A DNA stretch of 64,000 bases, taken from NCBI RefSeq assembly GCF_007746075.1, contig NZ_CP036339.1:5919786-5983785 (forward strand). The letters run 5' to 3'. Positions 1 through 8,787 of the stretch are shown here, piece after piece (position 1 is the first letter of the stretch; each line of letters starts with the position of its first letter). The notes under the pieces were generated by a model. It had not been told where the DNA came from. It made no database searches and was given only the letters and a program-made list of their open reading frames with translations. This DNA is from Lacipirellula limnantheis. GTDB lineage: Bacteria > Planctomycetota > Planctomycetia > Pirellulales > Lacipirellulaceae. The position numbers were made by a program, and so were the translations under genes.

Positions 1-1
1 C

Positions 2-505
2 GCTACCGCACTGCTGGCGTTGACGGCGACCGTCTGCGGCGGCGAACCGATTCGAGCTGATGGCGGCCGACTGGTACGGGTCGAGCGCATCAATGGCTGG
101 ATCGTTTCGGTCTTCGTCACTCCCGACCCGCCGCGCGTGGGGCCGATCGATGTGAGCGTACTCGTGCAAGCGGAAGCGAGCGGAAGCGTGATCGCCGACG
201 CCGACATTGCCGTGACGCTCACGGCCGCGGGCGATGCCGAGGGGGTCACGACGAGCGCCCCGTCGAGCCGCGATCAGGCGACGAACAAGTTGCTGCAGTC
301 CGCGCTACTCAACGCGTCCAGTCCCGGCGACTGGCAAGGAACAATCGACTGCCGAGTAGGAAACGCGAAAGTGGAGATCCCATTCCCGCTGCAGATCGTC
401 GCGGCGCCTCCCGCTTGGACGAAGCTCGCCCTGTGGATCCTCTGGCCGTTCGCGGCGGCGGCGATCTTTGTCGCCCACCGCATGCTTGGTCGCAAACGGG
501 CGTAA
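2..505 (+). CDS. Membrane-anchored YtkA/FixH-like protein (5' end outside window)
   Basis: The reading frame is open to the window edge. Its first visible residues (ATALLALTA then a Cys) look like the hydrophobic core of a signal peptide, so the true start lies upstream. The middle is a beta-rich region (VTPDPPRVGPIDVSVLVQ onwards), which resembles YtkA/FixH-type immunoglobulin-like domains. The last 30 residues hold one hydrophobic helix (ALWILWPFAAAAIFVA) followed by a basic tail, so the domain should face the periplasm. A TTG at position 20 could be read as a start, but this would cut the signal sequence. The family link is a weak resemblance; a gene is likely. Confidence 0.7.
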   Translation, partial: ATALLALTATVCGGEPIRADGGRLVRVERINGWIVSVFVTPDPPRVGPIDVSVLVQAEASGSVIADADIAVTLTAAGDAEGVTTSAPSSRDQATNKLLQSALLNASSPGDWQGTIDCRVGNAKVEIPFPLQIVAAPPAWTKLALWILWPFAAAAIFVAHRMLGRKRA

Positions 506-760
506 TGCGCGTTCAGGAAAACTACAAAATCCAAAAGTTGAACCGACAAGCCCCAGTAGCTTCAACGGGACTAAGGTGAGTAGGGAACACTAATCGGCGC
601 TAATCTTCGCTGATGAGGACTAGCGTTCCTCTGCTTCTCTTCTTCCGTCGTGCTCGTCGTGTCGTCGTGGTTCAATTGCTCGCTGCATTTCCTTGGCGAA
701 CCTTGGCGTCCTTGGCGGTTCAAATTTCGTCCTCTGCAGTTCCCAAGAATGCGCGGCCTA
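506..760. other. Intergenic stretch with half-arms of palindromic repeats
   Basis: No gene is seen. Around 590-617 lies a degenerate arm of the ATCCGCCGATGAACGCCG-type repeat found complete at 25.4 kb. At 691-723 is one arm of the CCTTGGCG-CTTGGCGGTT repeat found complete at 25.3-25.5 kb. Partners for these arms are not visible here, so they look like decayed copies between convergent genes. Confidence 0.5.
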
Positions 761-2653
761 TTACGGCAACGCAATCGGTCGTAGCACGACGCGGCGAACG
801 TCCATCACCGCCGGGCCCGGTTTGGTTTGCGGTTTGATCGCCAATCTCTGTCGGCCCGCCGCCAGCTTCACTTGGCCGATGGTGCGCAAGATCATCTGCT
901 GAAAGTGCCCCGTCTCTTGCACGGTGAACTCGAACCGCTCGCCGCCAACTTCTACCGCCACCAGCGCTCCGCCGCTGCCGTCGCCGCACCCTTGTTGGAT
1001 TTCGACCTCGTACTCGCCGGCCTCAGGGACGTCGAACTCCCACTCGGCCCAATCGGCGGGATCAGTCCAATAGCCGAGAACGTTCTTGTGCGGCTCGGCT
1101 TCGTACCGCATCGTCTTTGCGTGCACGATCGCATCGCGAGCATGTAGGCGAATGTCGCCCGCGGCAGGAGTGACTGCTGGCTCCGCCCCTTCCCGCACCT
1201 TGTTCATCGCCGTGCGCCACGCCTTCCAATTGGGACCCGTCGCCGCGGCCGTTGTTTCCGGCGGCAGTCGTGACGGATCTTGCTCAATGTATAGCCGTCG
1301 GTGAAGTGCGGCGTCGAAATCAGGGTTGGTGGTTGGCATCTGTGCGCCCATCCGGTCGCGCCAGGCGTGCAGTTTTCGTCGCAAGTCGTCAACGCGATCG
1401 GGGTTCGCCGCCGCAAGGTTCATCGTTTCGCTCGGATCATTCGCAAGATCAAAGAGTTCCACGCTCGCGTCCTCGAGCTGTTCCACAAGCTTCCACTCGC
1501 CTTCGCGGATGGCGCTAGCCGGGCGACTCCCCTGATTCGTGTAGTTGGGGAAGTGCCAATAGAGTTGCCGCGGCGGCAGCGGCTCGCCGCGGAGCAGCCC
1601 AATCATGCTGACTCCATCCAGCGGGCCAACCGTGGTGGCGACATCGATCCCCGCCGCGGCCAGAATCGTCGGCACAAGATCGGTCAGCACGACCGGCGAT
1701 TCGCAAACGCTCCCCGCCGCGGCGACGCCGGGCCAACGAATCAAGAGCGGCTCGCGCAGGCCGCCTTCGTAAAGGTATCCCTTACCAGCGCGAAACGGCG
1801 TGTTGTGCGTCGCGGGCGTGCCGGGTGATTCGAGGACGTGCAGCCCGCCGTTGTCGCTGGTGAAAATGAAGATGGTTCGTTCGCTCAAGCCGAGGTCGTC
1901 GACGTGCTTCATCAGTCGGCCGACCGAATCGTCGAGCGTTTCGATCATGGCCGCGTAGACGGGATGAAACGCGTCGCCATGTTCTGCCACGAGCTCGGGC
2001 GCCGCGGCGAGCGGGATATGGGGATTGTTGTGCGCGACGTAGCAGAAGAAGGGCTCGTTGCGATGCGCCGCGATGAACTCTTCGGCCGCGGCCGTGATGG
2101 CGCCCTCGCCCTTGCCGCCGTCGGCCAGCGTCGGCGGCGTGTTCGCCGGCGGCGAAACGGCTGTTTCGAATCCTTGCTTCTCTGGCCCGAAGCCGGGACC
2201 GCCGAGATGCCATTTGCCGAACAAGCCGGTGGCGTACCCGGCTTGTTGCAGCAGTTCAGCGACGGTCGTTTCCTCAAGCGGCAGTTGGCCCTCGATGCGC
2301 GGCTGCAGAAGTCTCTGCGACGGCGCATCGGGCCGGCCCGGCAGAAAGTTCGTCAGGTGGAGCCGCGCTGGCGCCTTCCCGGTCATGAGCGCCGCGCGCG
2401 ATGGCGAGCAAATCGGCTGGGCCGTGTAGGCACAGGCGAACCGCACGCCCTCCGATGCAAGTTGATCGAGGTGCGGGGTTTGGTGGTCGCGGCGGCCGTA
2501 GCAGCCAAGATCGTTAACGCCGAGGTCGTCGGCGAGGATCAAGATGACGTTGGGACGAACGGCCGGCGGCGCCGATTCGTCAGCCCGTCCTTGCCCGATC
2601 AGCATGGAGCAATAGATCGCCGCCGCGAGTCGAGCATATCTGACGCGAGTCAT
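761..2653 (-). CDS. Secreted sulfatase with C-terminal carbohydrate-binding-like domain
   Basis: This is a type I sulfatase that hydrolyses sulfate esters, probably of polysaccharides, outside the cytoplasm. Metal-binding residues sit in LILADDLG (about 38-45), and the formylglycine motif C-S-P-S-R starts at Cys82, so an FGE enzyme is required. TSDNGG supplies further metal ligands. A signal peptide (ARLAAAIYCSMLIG) precedes the domain. The last 150 residues form a separate beta-domain (RYEAEPHKNVLGYW to the end), likely carbohydrate binding. I chose the ATG at 2653 because GGAGG lies 9 bases upstream; the ATG at 2659 is only 3 bases from it. The exact substrate class cannot be read from sequence. 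Confidence 0.93.
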   Translation of the reverse strand: MTRVRYARLAAAIYCSMLIGQGRADESAPPAVRPNVILILADDLGVNDLGCYGRRDHQTPHLDQLASEGVRFACAYTAQPICSPSRAALMTGKAPARLHLTNFLPGRPDAPSQRLLQPRIEGQLPLEETTVAELLQQAGYATGLFGKWHLGGPGFGPEKQGFETAVSPPANTPPTLADGGKGEGAITAAAEEFIAAHRNEPFFCYVAHNNPHIPLAAAPELVAEHGDAFHPVYAAMIETLDDSVGRLMKHVDDLGLSERTIFIFTSDNGGLHVLESPGTPATHNTPFRAGKGYLYEGGLREPLLIRWPGVAAAGSVCESPVVLTDLVPTILAAAGIDVATTVGPLDGVSMIGLLRGEPLPPRQLYWHFPNYTNQGSRPASAIREGEWKLVEQLEDASVELFDLANDPSETMNLAAANPDRVDDLRRKLHAWRDRMGAQMPTTNPDFDAALHRRLYIEQDPSRLPPETTAAATGPNWKAWRTAMNKVREGAEPAVTPAAGDIRLHARDAIVHAKTMRYEAEPHKNVLGYWTDPADWAEWEFDVPEAGEYEVEIQQGCGDGSGGALVAVEVGGERFEFTVQETGHFQQMILRTIGQVKLAAGRQRLAIKPQTKPGPAVMDVRRVVLRPIALP

Positions 2654-2881
2654 CAACATTGGCCTCCGCCTACCTAGCCTGCGCACGGCAACTGGTCGCC
2701 GCAATTCGGCGCCCCACTGCGATCATGGTGATCCACTGCGACCGTTCGTGCATTGTAGCAGGCGCCGTTATTTGATTTCGCCCTGCGGCGGTTATGCTAG
2801 ACTGCAATTCCGCGCCCCGGCGGCGCGGATTTGAGATCGCGTTGGCTCACAACGCCGCTTTTCTTGAACGCCGAGGCTCTT

Positions 2882-5302
2882 ATGAAGTTAGCTCTTCCTC
2901 ACTCCCTCTGCATGTGCGTGCTGCTTGCGGCGGCGACGATAGGCGACGCCCGTCTCGTGCGAGGGCAGGAATTGCCCTTGGTCAACGCGGTCGAGGGGCA
3001 GCCGCTCAAGTCACAAGCCAAGCGCGTCGTCCAGGCGCTAGAATTCTTGGGGCAACCGCTCAATGCGGCAGAGCAGGCGCAGTTCGATGCGGCGCTTGCG
3101 GAAACCGACAACCGTGCAGCTGTCGAGGCCATCCAAAACGTCTTTGATCGGCGCGCGATCGCCATGGTCCACATCAATCCCGAAAGTCGGGTCAAGGCGG
3201 CGGCGGGGCCCTGCCCCAAGCAGTTGAACGAGCAGGGTTGGAGCAGCTTTCTCGTAAAGGTTCACAACGAGGGAGGAGTGACCGCGCCGCTGGCCGTCGC
3301 GAGCCCCAACGCGGCGCCGCTTCACAAGCGTTCCACGAGCAGTCCGCGCGGCAGCGGCGAGATCAAGCCTGCCGACGTGGCTAATCGCTGGCTCGACGCG
3401 CAGATGTTCGACGGACAGCCGCTGACGCCAGCCCTGTCGGGGCTGCCGCTGGAGTATCGCATCGTCCAGCTTTATTCCCGTGACGCCGGACAGCGCGAAG
3501 CCCTTCTATCGTTCGACGTTGGCCAGGGAACGCAAGACCTGGGTTTTCGGAGCGGGCTGCCAATTCTGTTCACATGCGAACCGGCGGAGCGCGTGACGCT
3601 GCGCGTGCGCGACGAGCGCGGCGAACCGACGACGGCGAGTTTCGCGTTTCGCGATGCGCAAGGACGAGTCTACCCAGCGCGCGCGCGGCGCCTGGCGCCC
3701 GACTTTTTCTTTCACGATCAGATCTACCGCCACGACGGCGAGACGGTGTTGCTGCCGCCCGGCAAGTACGACGTCGAGTTCGGCCGCGGACCAGAGTATG
3801 TCGTCGGGAAACGCCAAATCGACGTGCGGCCCGACGGGGACGGAAAACAAGTGGAGCGCTTTGAGCTGCAGCGCTGGATCCGACTCACCGACCACCACTG
3901 GTACTCCGGCGATCATCACGTTCACGCCGCTGGCTGCTCCCACTACGAATCACCGACCGAAGGGGTGACCCCCGACGACATGATGCGGCACATTTTGGGC
4001 GAGGACCTCAACGTCGGCTGCGTCCTCGCCTGGGGTCCCTGTTGGTATCACCAGAAGACCTACTTCGAAGGTCAAACCGATCCGCGGTCCCGGCCTGACT
4101 ATCTGATGCGTTACGACGTCGAAGTAAGCGGCTTTCCCTCCTCCCACGCCGGACACCTCTGCCTTTTGAACTTAAAGGAGGATGACTACGCGTATCCAGA
4201 ACAGACCTCCTTCGATTACAGCTACGGCAACGAGCGCGGGAGCTTTGCCGGAAAGGAGACAGAGCTCATTGGGCAATGGCCCAGCTGGAATCTCCCGGTG
4301 CTGCAGTGGGGACAGCGGCAAGGGGCCGTCGTCGGCTACTCCCACAGCGGTTGGGGATTGGAGGTCGACGACGACGAGCTTCCCAGCTACAAAATGCCCC
4401 GTTTCGACGGCATCGGCGCCAATGAATACGTCGTCGACGTCTGTCAGGGCGCGTGCGATTTCATTTCGTCCGTCGACACGCCCATCGTATGGGAGTTGAG
4501 CATCTGGTACCACACGCTCAACTGCGGCTACCGCTGCCGCATCAGCGGCGAGACCGACTTTCCCTGCATTTACGACGAGCGCGTCGGCCTCGGCCGCGCC
4601 TACGTCAAGATCGAGCCCCCGTCGGCCGCGGCGGCGGCAGCGAAGTCCGGCGACGCCTCGCCAACGCCGCTCGACTACGAAACATGGATTGCCGGAATCA
4701 AACAGGGGCGCAGCTATGTGAGCGACGGACTCAGCCATCTATTCGATTTTCAAGCCAACGGCGTCGAGGTCGGCGCGAAGGGATCTAACGGCAAGGTGAG
4801 CCAGCTTGACGTGAAAGCGGGCGATGAGCTAACGCTGGAATTGAAGGCGGCGGCCCTGCTCGCCGAACAACCCAACGAGCAGATTCGGCAACGTTCGCTC
4901 GCCGAGCAGCCGTACTGGCACGTTGAGCGGGCTCGCATCAACGACACGCGGCGCGTTCCGGTCGAATTGATCGTCAATGGCCAAGCGGTGGAACGCCGCG
5001 AGATTGAGGCGGATGGCTCGATCCAAGACTTGAAGTTCAACCATCGCCCCGAGCGTTCGTGCTGGGTGGCGGTGCGAATTTTGCCAAGCTCGCACACGAA
5101 TCCGATCTTCGTCGAAGTCGACGGGCAGCCGATCCGCGCTAGCCGTAAGAGTGCGGAGTGGTGCCGCCAGGGAGTCGACGTCTGCTGGGCAGCCAAGCGA
5201 CCGCAGATTCGGGAACATGAACTGGAAGCCGCGCAGCAAGCATACGACTTCGCGCGAAGCGAGTATGATCGCATCGCAGCAGAATCATTTGACGACCGCT
5301 GA
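2882..5302 (+). CDS. Secreted CehA/McbA-type PHP metallohydrolase
   Basis: This 806-aa protein starts with a Sec signal (MKLALPHSLCMCVLLAAATI). The core motif GDHHVH near residue 343, followed by HYESPTEG, is the N-terminal metal-binding signature of the CehA/McbA family in the PHP superfamily. The flanking regions are beta-rich, with a carboxypeptidase-regulatory-like fold upstream (VTLRVRDERGEPTTASFAF). The start is the ATG at 2882, 6 bases after GAGG. The ceramidase-like gene follows 44 bases downstream on the same strand, so the two may form an operon. Metal-dependent hydrolysis is expected from the family; the substrate is unknown. Confidence 0.9.
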   Translation: MKLALPHSLCMCVLLAAATIGDARLVRGQELPLVNAVEGQPLKSQAKRVVQALEFLGQPLNAAEQAQFDAALAETDNRAAVEAIQNVFDRRAIAMVHINPESRVKAAAGPCPKQLNEQGWSSFLVKVHNEGGVTAPLAVASPNAAPLHKRSTSSPRGSGEIKPADVANRWLDAQMFDGQPLTPALSGLPLEYRIVQLYSRDAGQREALLSFDVGQGTQDLGFRSGLPILFTCEPAERVTLRVRDERGEPTTASFAFRDAQGRVYPARARRLAPDFFFHDQIYRHDGETVLLPPGKYDVEFGRGPEYVVGKRQIDVRPDGDGKQVERFELQRWIRLTDHHWYSGDHHVHAAGCSHYESPTEGVTPDDMMRHILGEDLNVGCVLAWGPCWYHQKTYFEGQTDPRSRPDYLMRYDVEVSGFPSSHAGHLCLLNLKEDDYAYPEQTSFDYSYGNERGSFAGKETELIGQWPSWNLPVLQWGQRQGAVVGYSHSGWGLEVDDDELPSYKMPRFDGIGANEYVVDVCQGACDFISSVDTPIVWELSIWYHTLNCGYRCRISGETDFPCIYDERVGLGRAYVKIEPPSAAAAAAKSGDASPTPLDYETWIAGIKQGRSYVSDGLSHLFDFQANGVEVGAKGSNGKVSQLDVKAGDELTLELKAAALLAEQPNEQIRQRSLAEQPYWHVERARINDTRRVPVELIVNGQAVERREIEADGSIQDLKFNHRPERSCWVAVRILPSSHTNPIFVEVDGQPIRASRKSAEWCRQGVDVCWAAKRPQIREHELEAAQQAYDFARSEYDRIAAESFDDR

Positions 5303-5346
5303 GAGATCCTGCGGCCGATTTCGTCGTTACACGCCGGGAGACAACA

Positions 5347-6813
5347 ATGCTTGTTGAGTGGACCAAGAACGTCGCAGGGATCGGCCTCGCATTCGTCCTG
5401 ATCGCGTTCACCGCGATCGAGGTAAGAGCCGCAGCGCCTGTCTTCAAAGCGGGCGCCGCGCTGGTCGACGTTTCGCCGCCAACGTTTCCGATCCGCACGG
5501 CCGGAAATCTTACCCTGACCATAGCCGAAAAGTCGCTCGATCCGCTTTACGTCCGCGCGATCGTGCTCGACGACGGCGCGACGGCGGCGGCAGTCGCCGT
5601 CATCGACAGCTGCATGGTCGATCGTGAAACAATCGACGCCGCCAAGGCCATCGCCTCGCGCGAGACGGGCATCCCGCCGGAGCGGATGCTTATCTCCTCG
5701 ACTCACACCCACTCGGCGCCCGCTGCCTACAGCTGCCACGGCAACGACGTCGAGCCGGCCTACGTCGAATTCCTAATCCCGCGCATCGCGCAGGCAATCA
5801 CCAGTGCGTGGAATCACCGCGTTCCCGCGCGCGTCGGCTGGGCGAAGGTCGACTGTCCGCGGTTTGTGTATTGCCGCCGCTGGCTGATGAAACCAGGAAC
5901 CGCCGAAAACCCGCCAGCCGCCTTCACCGGCCAGCCAGTCAATCTGGTGATGATGAACCCCGGCGCCTCCAATCCCAATAAAATTCGCCCTGTCGGACCG
6001 GTGGATCCCGCAGTCACCGTATTGTCGCTGCAAACCATCGACGGCAAACCGCTCGGCCTATTGGCGAATTACTCAGCTCACTATGCCGGCGTCGGCGAAC
6101 CAGGCGTCTCGGCCGATTACTTTGGCGAGTACTGCCGCGTGATGGCCCGCGACTTGGGCGTCGAGGAAGGCCAGCCTTTCGTCGCGATTCTCAGCAACGG
6201 AACGAGCGGCGACGCCAACTGCATCGACTTCAGCAAGTCGGACTGGAAGAGTGATCGCTTCACCGTCGCGCGCGAAGTGGCCGACAAAACGCTCGAAGCC
6301 CTTCGGTCGACGACTTATCACGATTGGGCTCCAATCGCGATGGCGGAGCGAGCGCAAACGTTTAGCGTGCGCAAGCCCTCGGAGCGCGACGTCAAGCTCG
6401 CCCGCGAGTATATGACGAACACCGTCGGTGAGCGACCGACGCGTAACTGGGAAGAAAACTACGCCCGCGAAACAGTGAAGATGGCCGACTGGCCGGCGGA
6501 GAAGGAAGTCAAACTTCAGGCGCTGCGAATCGGCGACTTCGCGATCGCCACGAGCCCGTGTGAAACGTATGGCAGCACCGGACTGGCAATCAAAGAGGCG
6601 AGTCCCTTTCCGCTGACGATGGTGATTGAACTGGCCAACGGCTGCAACGGCTACCTGCCGCCGCCTGATCAATTCGAGGTCGGTGAATACAGCACATGGC
6701 GGGCGCGTTCCAGCTATCTGGAGAAGGGAGCGGAGCCAATGATTCGCGCGACGCTCGATGAACTATTGGACGAGGTAGCTCAGCAGCATCCGGCGATTGA
6801 AGCGAAGAAGTAA
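5347..6813 (+). CDS. Neutral/alkaline ceramidase-like secreted hydrolase
   Basis: The protein has a signal peptide (IGLAFVLIAFTAIEVRAA) followed by FKAGAALVDVSPP and the SSTHTHSAPAAY motif near residue 118. These are hallmarks of the neutral/alkaline non-lysosomal ceramidase N-terminal family that is expanded in planctomycetes. The His pair probably binds zinc. The ATG at 5347 follows GGGAGA by 6 bases. It sits 44 bases behind the CehA-type gene on the same strand, suggesting co-transcription. Family members in planctomycetes are often annotated this way without a proven ceramide substrate, so only the fold is firmly supported. Confidence 0.9.
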   Translation: MLVEWTKNVAGIGLAFVLIAFTAIEVRAAAPVFKAGAALVDVSPPTFPIRTAGNLTLTIAEKSLDPLYVRAIVLDDGATAAAVAVIDSCMVDRETIDAAKAIASRETGIPPERMLISSTHTHSAPAAYSCHGNDVEPAYVEFLIPRIAQAITSAWNHRVPARVGWAKVDCPRFVYCRRWLMKPGTAENPPAAFTGQPVNLVMMNPGASNPNKIRPVGPVDPAVTVLSLQTIDGKPLGLLANYSAHYAGVGEPGVSADYFGEYCRVMARDLGVEEGQPFVAILSNGTSGDANCIDFSKSDWKSDRFTVAREVADKTLEALRSTTYHDWAPIAMAERAQTFSVRKPSERDVKLAREYMTNTVGERPTRNWEENYARETVKMADWPAEKEVKLQALRIGDFAIATSPCETYGSTGLAIKEASPFPLTMVIELANGCNGYLPPPDQFEVGEYSTWRARSSYLEKGAEPMIRATLDELLDEVAQQHPAIEAKK

Positions 6814-6814
6814 A

Positions 6815-6924
6815 GTTGTCATCTTGAGGACTCTAAAGTGACAACCTCTACTTCTTCCTCAGCGGAGCGAAGGCTCTGCCGCCTTGATCGAGCTTCCCTA
6901 TTCTGCGCTTTCCTCAGAATGACA
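6815..6924. repeat. Degenerate GTCATCCTGAG-type palindromic repeat
   Basis: The arms TTGTCATCTTGAGG and TTCCTCAGAATGACA bracket the stretch, with an internal CTCAGCGGAGCGAAGG block. A better-preserved copy is at 21650-21711. It fills the gap between the ceramidase-like and creatininase genes. Confidence 0.65.
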
Positions 6925-6967
6925 CGCGCGCAGTTCTCCAACTCCAGCAGCAAGCCACACGCCCCTC

Positions 6968-7720
6968 ATGATCTGGCAAGAACTCACTAGCCCCGACTTC
7001 CGCGCGATCGATCGTGCCACGCCAGTCGTATTGCCAGTCGCCGCCATCGAGCAGCATGGCCCCCACCTGCCGCTGGCCACCGACCGGATGATCGCGGAGC
7101 ACTTCGTTGCGGAGCTCAATCAGCGGCTCGGCGCCGGCGTGCTGACGTTGCCGACAGTGGCCGTCGGCTGTTCCGATCACCACATGGACTTCGCCGGCAG
7201 TCTCACGCTCGCGCAGGAGACGTTTATCGCGGTCTGCCTCCAGTCGCTCGACGCCGCGCGGCGGCACGGGTTTCGCAACTTCCTTGTGCTCAACGCCCAC
7301 GGCGGCAACCAGGGCGCCTGCCAAGTGCTCTTGGAACGTTTCGGCGCCGACCATCCCGATTGCCAAATCGCCGCCGCCACGTGGTGGCGCGCGGCGGGCG
7401 AAGCGCTCGTGCCACTGAATGAAACGGGCCCGGGCGGCGTCGGCCATGCGTGCGAGTTCGAAACCTCGCTGATGCTGCTCATCGCGCCGCAACTGGTGCG
7501 CATGGAGGCGATCAAACCTCGCGGCAACGTGCCGACGTTCGACTGGGCCGAAGGCGATCTGCTGCGTTCGCCGCGCGTCGCCCTCTTTCGCACGATGAAG
7601 CAGATGACCCCGCACGGGGCGTACGGCGACCCCGCAAACGCGAATGCCGCGAAGGGCAAGCAGATTACCGAAATTGTGTGCGCCGCGCTGAGCATCGTGC
7701 TTCGCGACCTGACGAAATGA
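6968..7720 (+). CDS. Creatininase family amidohydrolase
   Basis: This 250-aa protein has the creatininase metal-binding pattern: E28 and H30 in EQHGPHLPLATD, D39, the NAHGGNQG block around residue 109, and the Glu in HACEFETS near 160. The family opens cyclic amides (creatinine, or formamide-type ring products) with two metal ions. No signal peptide is present, so it is cytoplasmic. Its length matches the family. In planctomycetes many paralogues exist without known substrate. A 247-base repeat-containing gap separates it from the ceramidase-like gene. Confidence 0.93.
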   Translation: MIWQELTSPDFRAIDRATPVVLPVAAIEQHGPHLPLATDRMIAEHFVAELNQRLGAGVLTLPTVAVGCSDHHMDFAGSLTLAQETFIAVCLQSLDAARRHGFRNFLVLNAHGGNQGACQVLLERFGADHPDCQIAAATWWRAAGEALVPLNETGPGGVGHACEFETSLMLLIAPQLVRMEAIKPRGNVPTFDWAEGDLLRSPRVALFRTMKQMTPHGAYGDPANANAAKGKQITEIVCAALSIVLRDLTK

Positions 7721-7744
7721 CGTCAACCTCGTTCAGCCCCCGGC

Positions 7745-7748
7745 TCCG
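7745..7748. repeat. Target-site duplication TCCG (left)
   Basis: TCCG here is repeated at 8708-8711 on the other side of the IS. The unbroken repeat family has only one TCCG at this point. Confidence 0.85.
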
Positions 7749-8707
7749 CAACATTATGCAAACGCCATCAGATCGTTTCCTCGTCGCAAGTGGTTTCTAG
7801 CGGCCTGGATGCAGAGTTTGGCGTTCACCCAGAGGGTGACGCGCGGCAGTCGCCTCACCCAGTTGGGGAGTGGTCCGAGCCCGCCGCCGAAATTGGTGAG
7901 TTGAGCGAAGCGTTGCTCGATGTACGTCCGCTGCTTGAAGAGTGCTTGGCCATCGGCGGTCGTCAGCAGTTCGATCGACTGCAAGCGGCCGATGCTGTGG
8001 CGGCGGTGGCCCAGCGCTCGTCCCGCGCGACGCTGCGGAGCGATCAACGTCACGCCCGACCGTGCGGCGATCTCGTGCAGCGGGTTGCTGTCGTAGTTGC
8101 CGTCGGCCAGGACGCAGCCTCCGCCGACTTGCGGCAAGAGTCGCCGGGCGACCGTCTGTTCGCTCACGTTGAGCGGCTGGATTTCGCACGCCACGAGCGC
8201 ATCGATCGTCCAGACGGCGTGCAGCTTGTAGCCGCGGGCCGGGCCGCCGACGCCATGCCCGCGCGTGGCGTCGGGATCCTTGCTGAAGCCTCCTACCGGC
8301 AACGGCTTACCGTCGAGGAAGCTCACCTCCGGCGGGTGCGGGCCCTGCCAGCAACGCTTCCTCAACCGCTCGATCAGTTCCACGGCCGCCGCCGTGCGGA
8401 GACGACGGCTCGCCGTCGATTGGCTCGGCAGCCGCACCTGCCATGACGACGGCCAATTCTCCGGCCGACACGCCCAACTCACCGGTCGATCGTGGATCAC
8501 CGCCCAGAGATAGACGCCGACGATCCAACTGACCGAATAGACGTGTCCCGAACGATCGCTGCATAACCGCCGAGTCAAACGGTATAGTACGCTCCAGAGT
8601 TCGCGTTCCATGGCTCACCTCCTAGAAACGTGTCAGGTCTCTAGGAACAGCCTGGAACGCGGGCCTTTTTACCGTTAGCGACGCGTGCTAGCTATTGCAT
8701 TATGTTG
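7749..8707 (-). mobile_element. Complete 959-bp IS element of the IS4/IS5 DDE superfamily
   Basis: The ends are imperfect inverted repeats: the left starts CAACATTATGCAA and the right, read inward, CAACATAATGCAA, 12 of 13 matching. It is flanked by 4-bp TCCG duplications. It carries one transposase gene on the minus strand whose stop codon lies inside the left end. It interrupts a family A intergenic repeat rather than a gene. The intact frame, ribosome site and duplication suggest recent movement. Exact IS family needs a database comparison. Confidence 0.92.
7754..8611 (-). CDS. IS4/IS5-type DDE transposase
   Basis: This 285-aa transposase has a visible DDE triad: D100 in FLDGKPL, D170 in VLADGNYDSNPL, and E232 in YIEQRF. 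The N-terminal part (to about residue 90) contains the DNA-binding segment typical of single-frame IS5-like transposases. The start at 8611 is preceded by AGGAGGTGAG, one of the strongest ribosome sites in the window. The TAA stop falls within the left terminal repeat. The frame is intact, so the enzyme is probably functional. It is translated against the flanking creatininase gene and towards it. Confidence 0.93.
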   Translation of the reverse strand: MERELWSVLYRLTRRLCSDRSGHVYSVSWIVGVYLWAVIHDRPVSWACRPENWPSSWQVRLPSQSTASRRLRTAAAVELIERLRKRCWQGPHPPEVSFLDGKPLPVGGFSKDPDATRGHGVGGPARGYKLHAVWTIDALVACEIQPLNVSEQTVARRLLPQVGGGCVLADGNYDSNPLHEIAARSGVTLIAPQRRAGRALGHRRHSIGRLQSIELLTTADGQALFKQRTYIEQRFAQLTNFGGGLGPLPNWVRRLPRVTLWVNAKLCIQAARNHLRRGNDLMAFA

Positions 8708-8711
8708 TCCG
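8708..8711. repeat. Target-site duplication TCCG (right)
   Basis: Right copy of the TCCG duplication, directly after the IS end at 8707. Confidence 0.85.
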
Positions 8712-8787
8712 CCGGGGGGTCGGTCACCATGCCGGAAAGCGTCGTCCTGCGGTGTGCTACCCCCTAGCGGAGCCAGGGGCTGAAATT

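Larger units (their letters stand above)
7734..8784. repeat. Family A palindromic repeat, split by an IS element
   Basis: The left piece is 7734-7748 (CAGCCCCCGGCTCCG) and the right piece 8708-8784 (TCCGCCGGGGGGTCGG to GGAGCCAGGGGCTGAA). Joining them and removing one TCCG copy rebuilds the intact element seen at 26845-26931. Confidence 0.9.
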
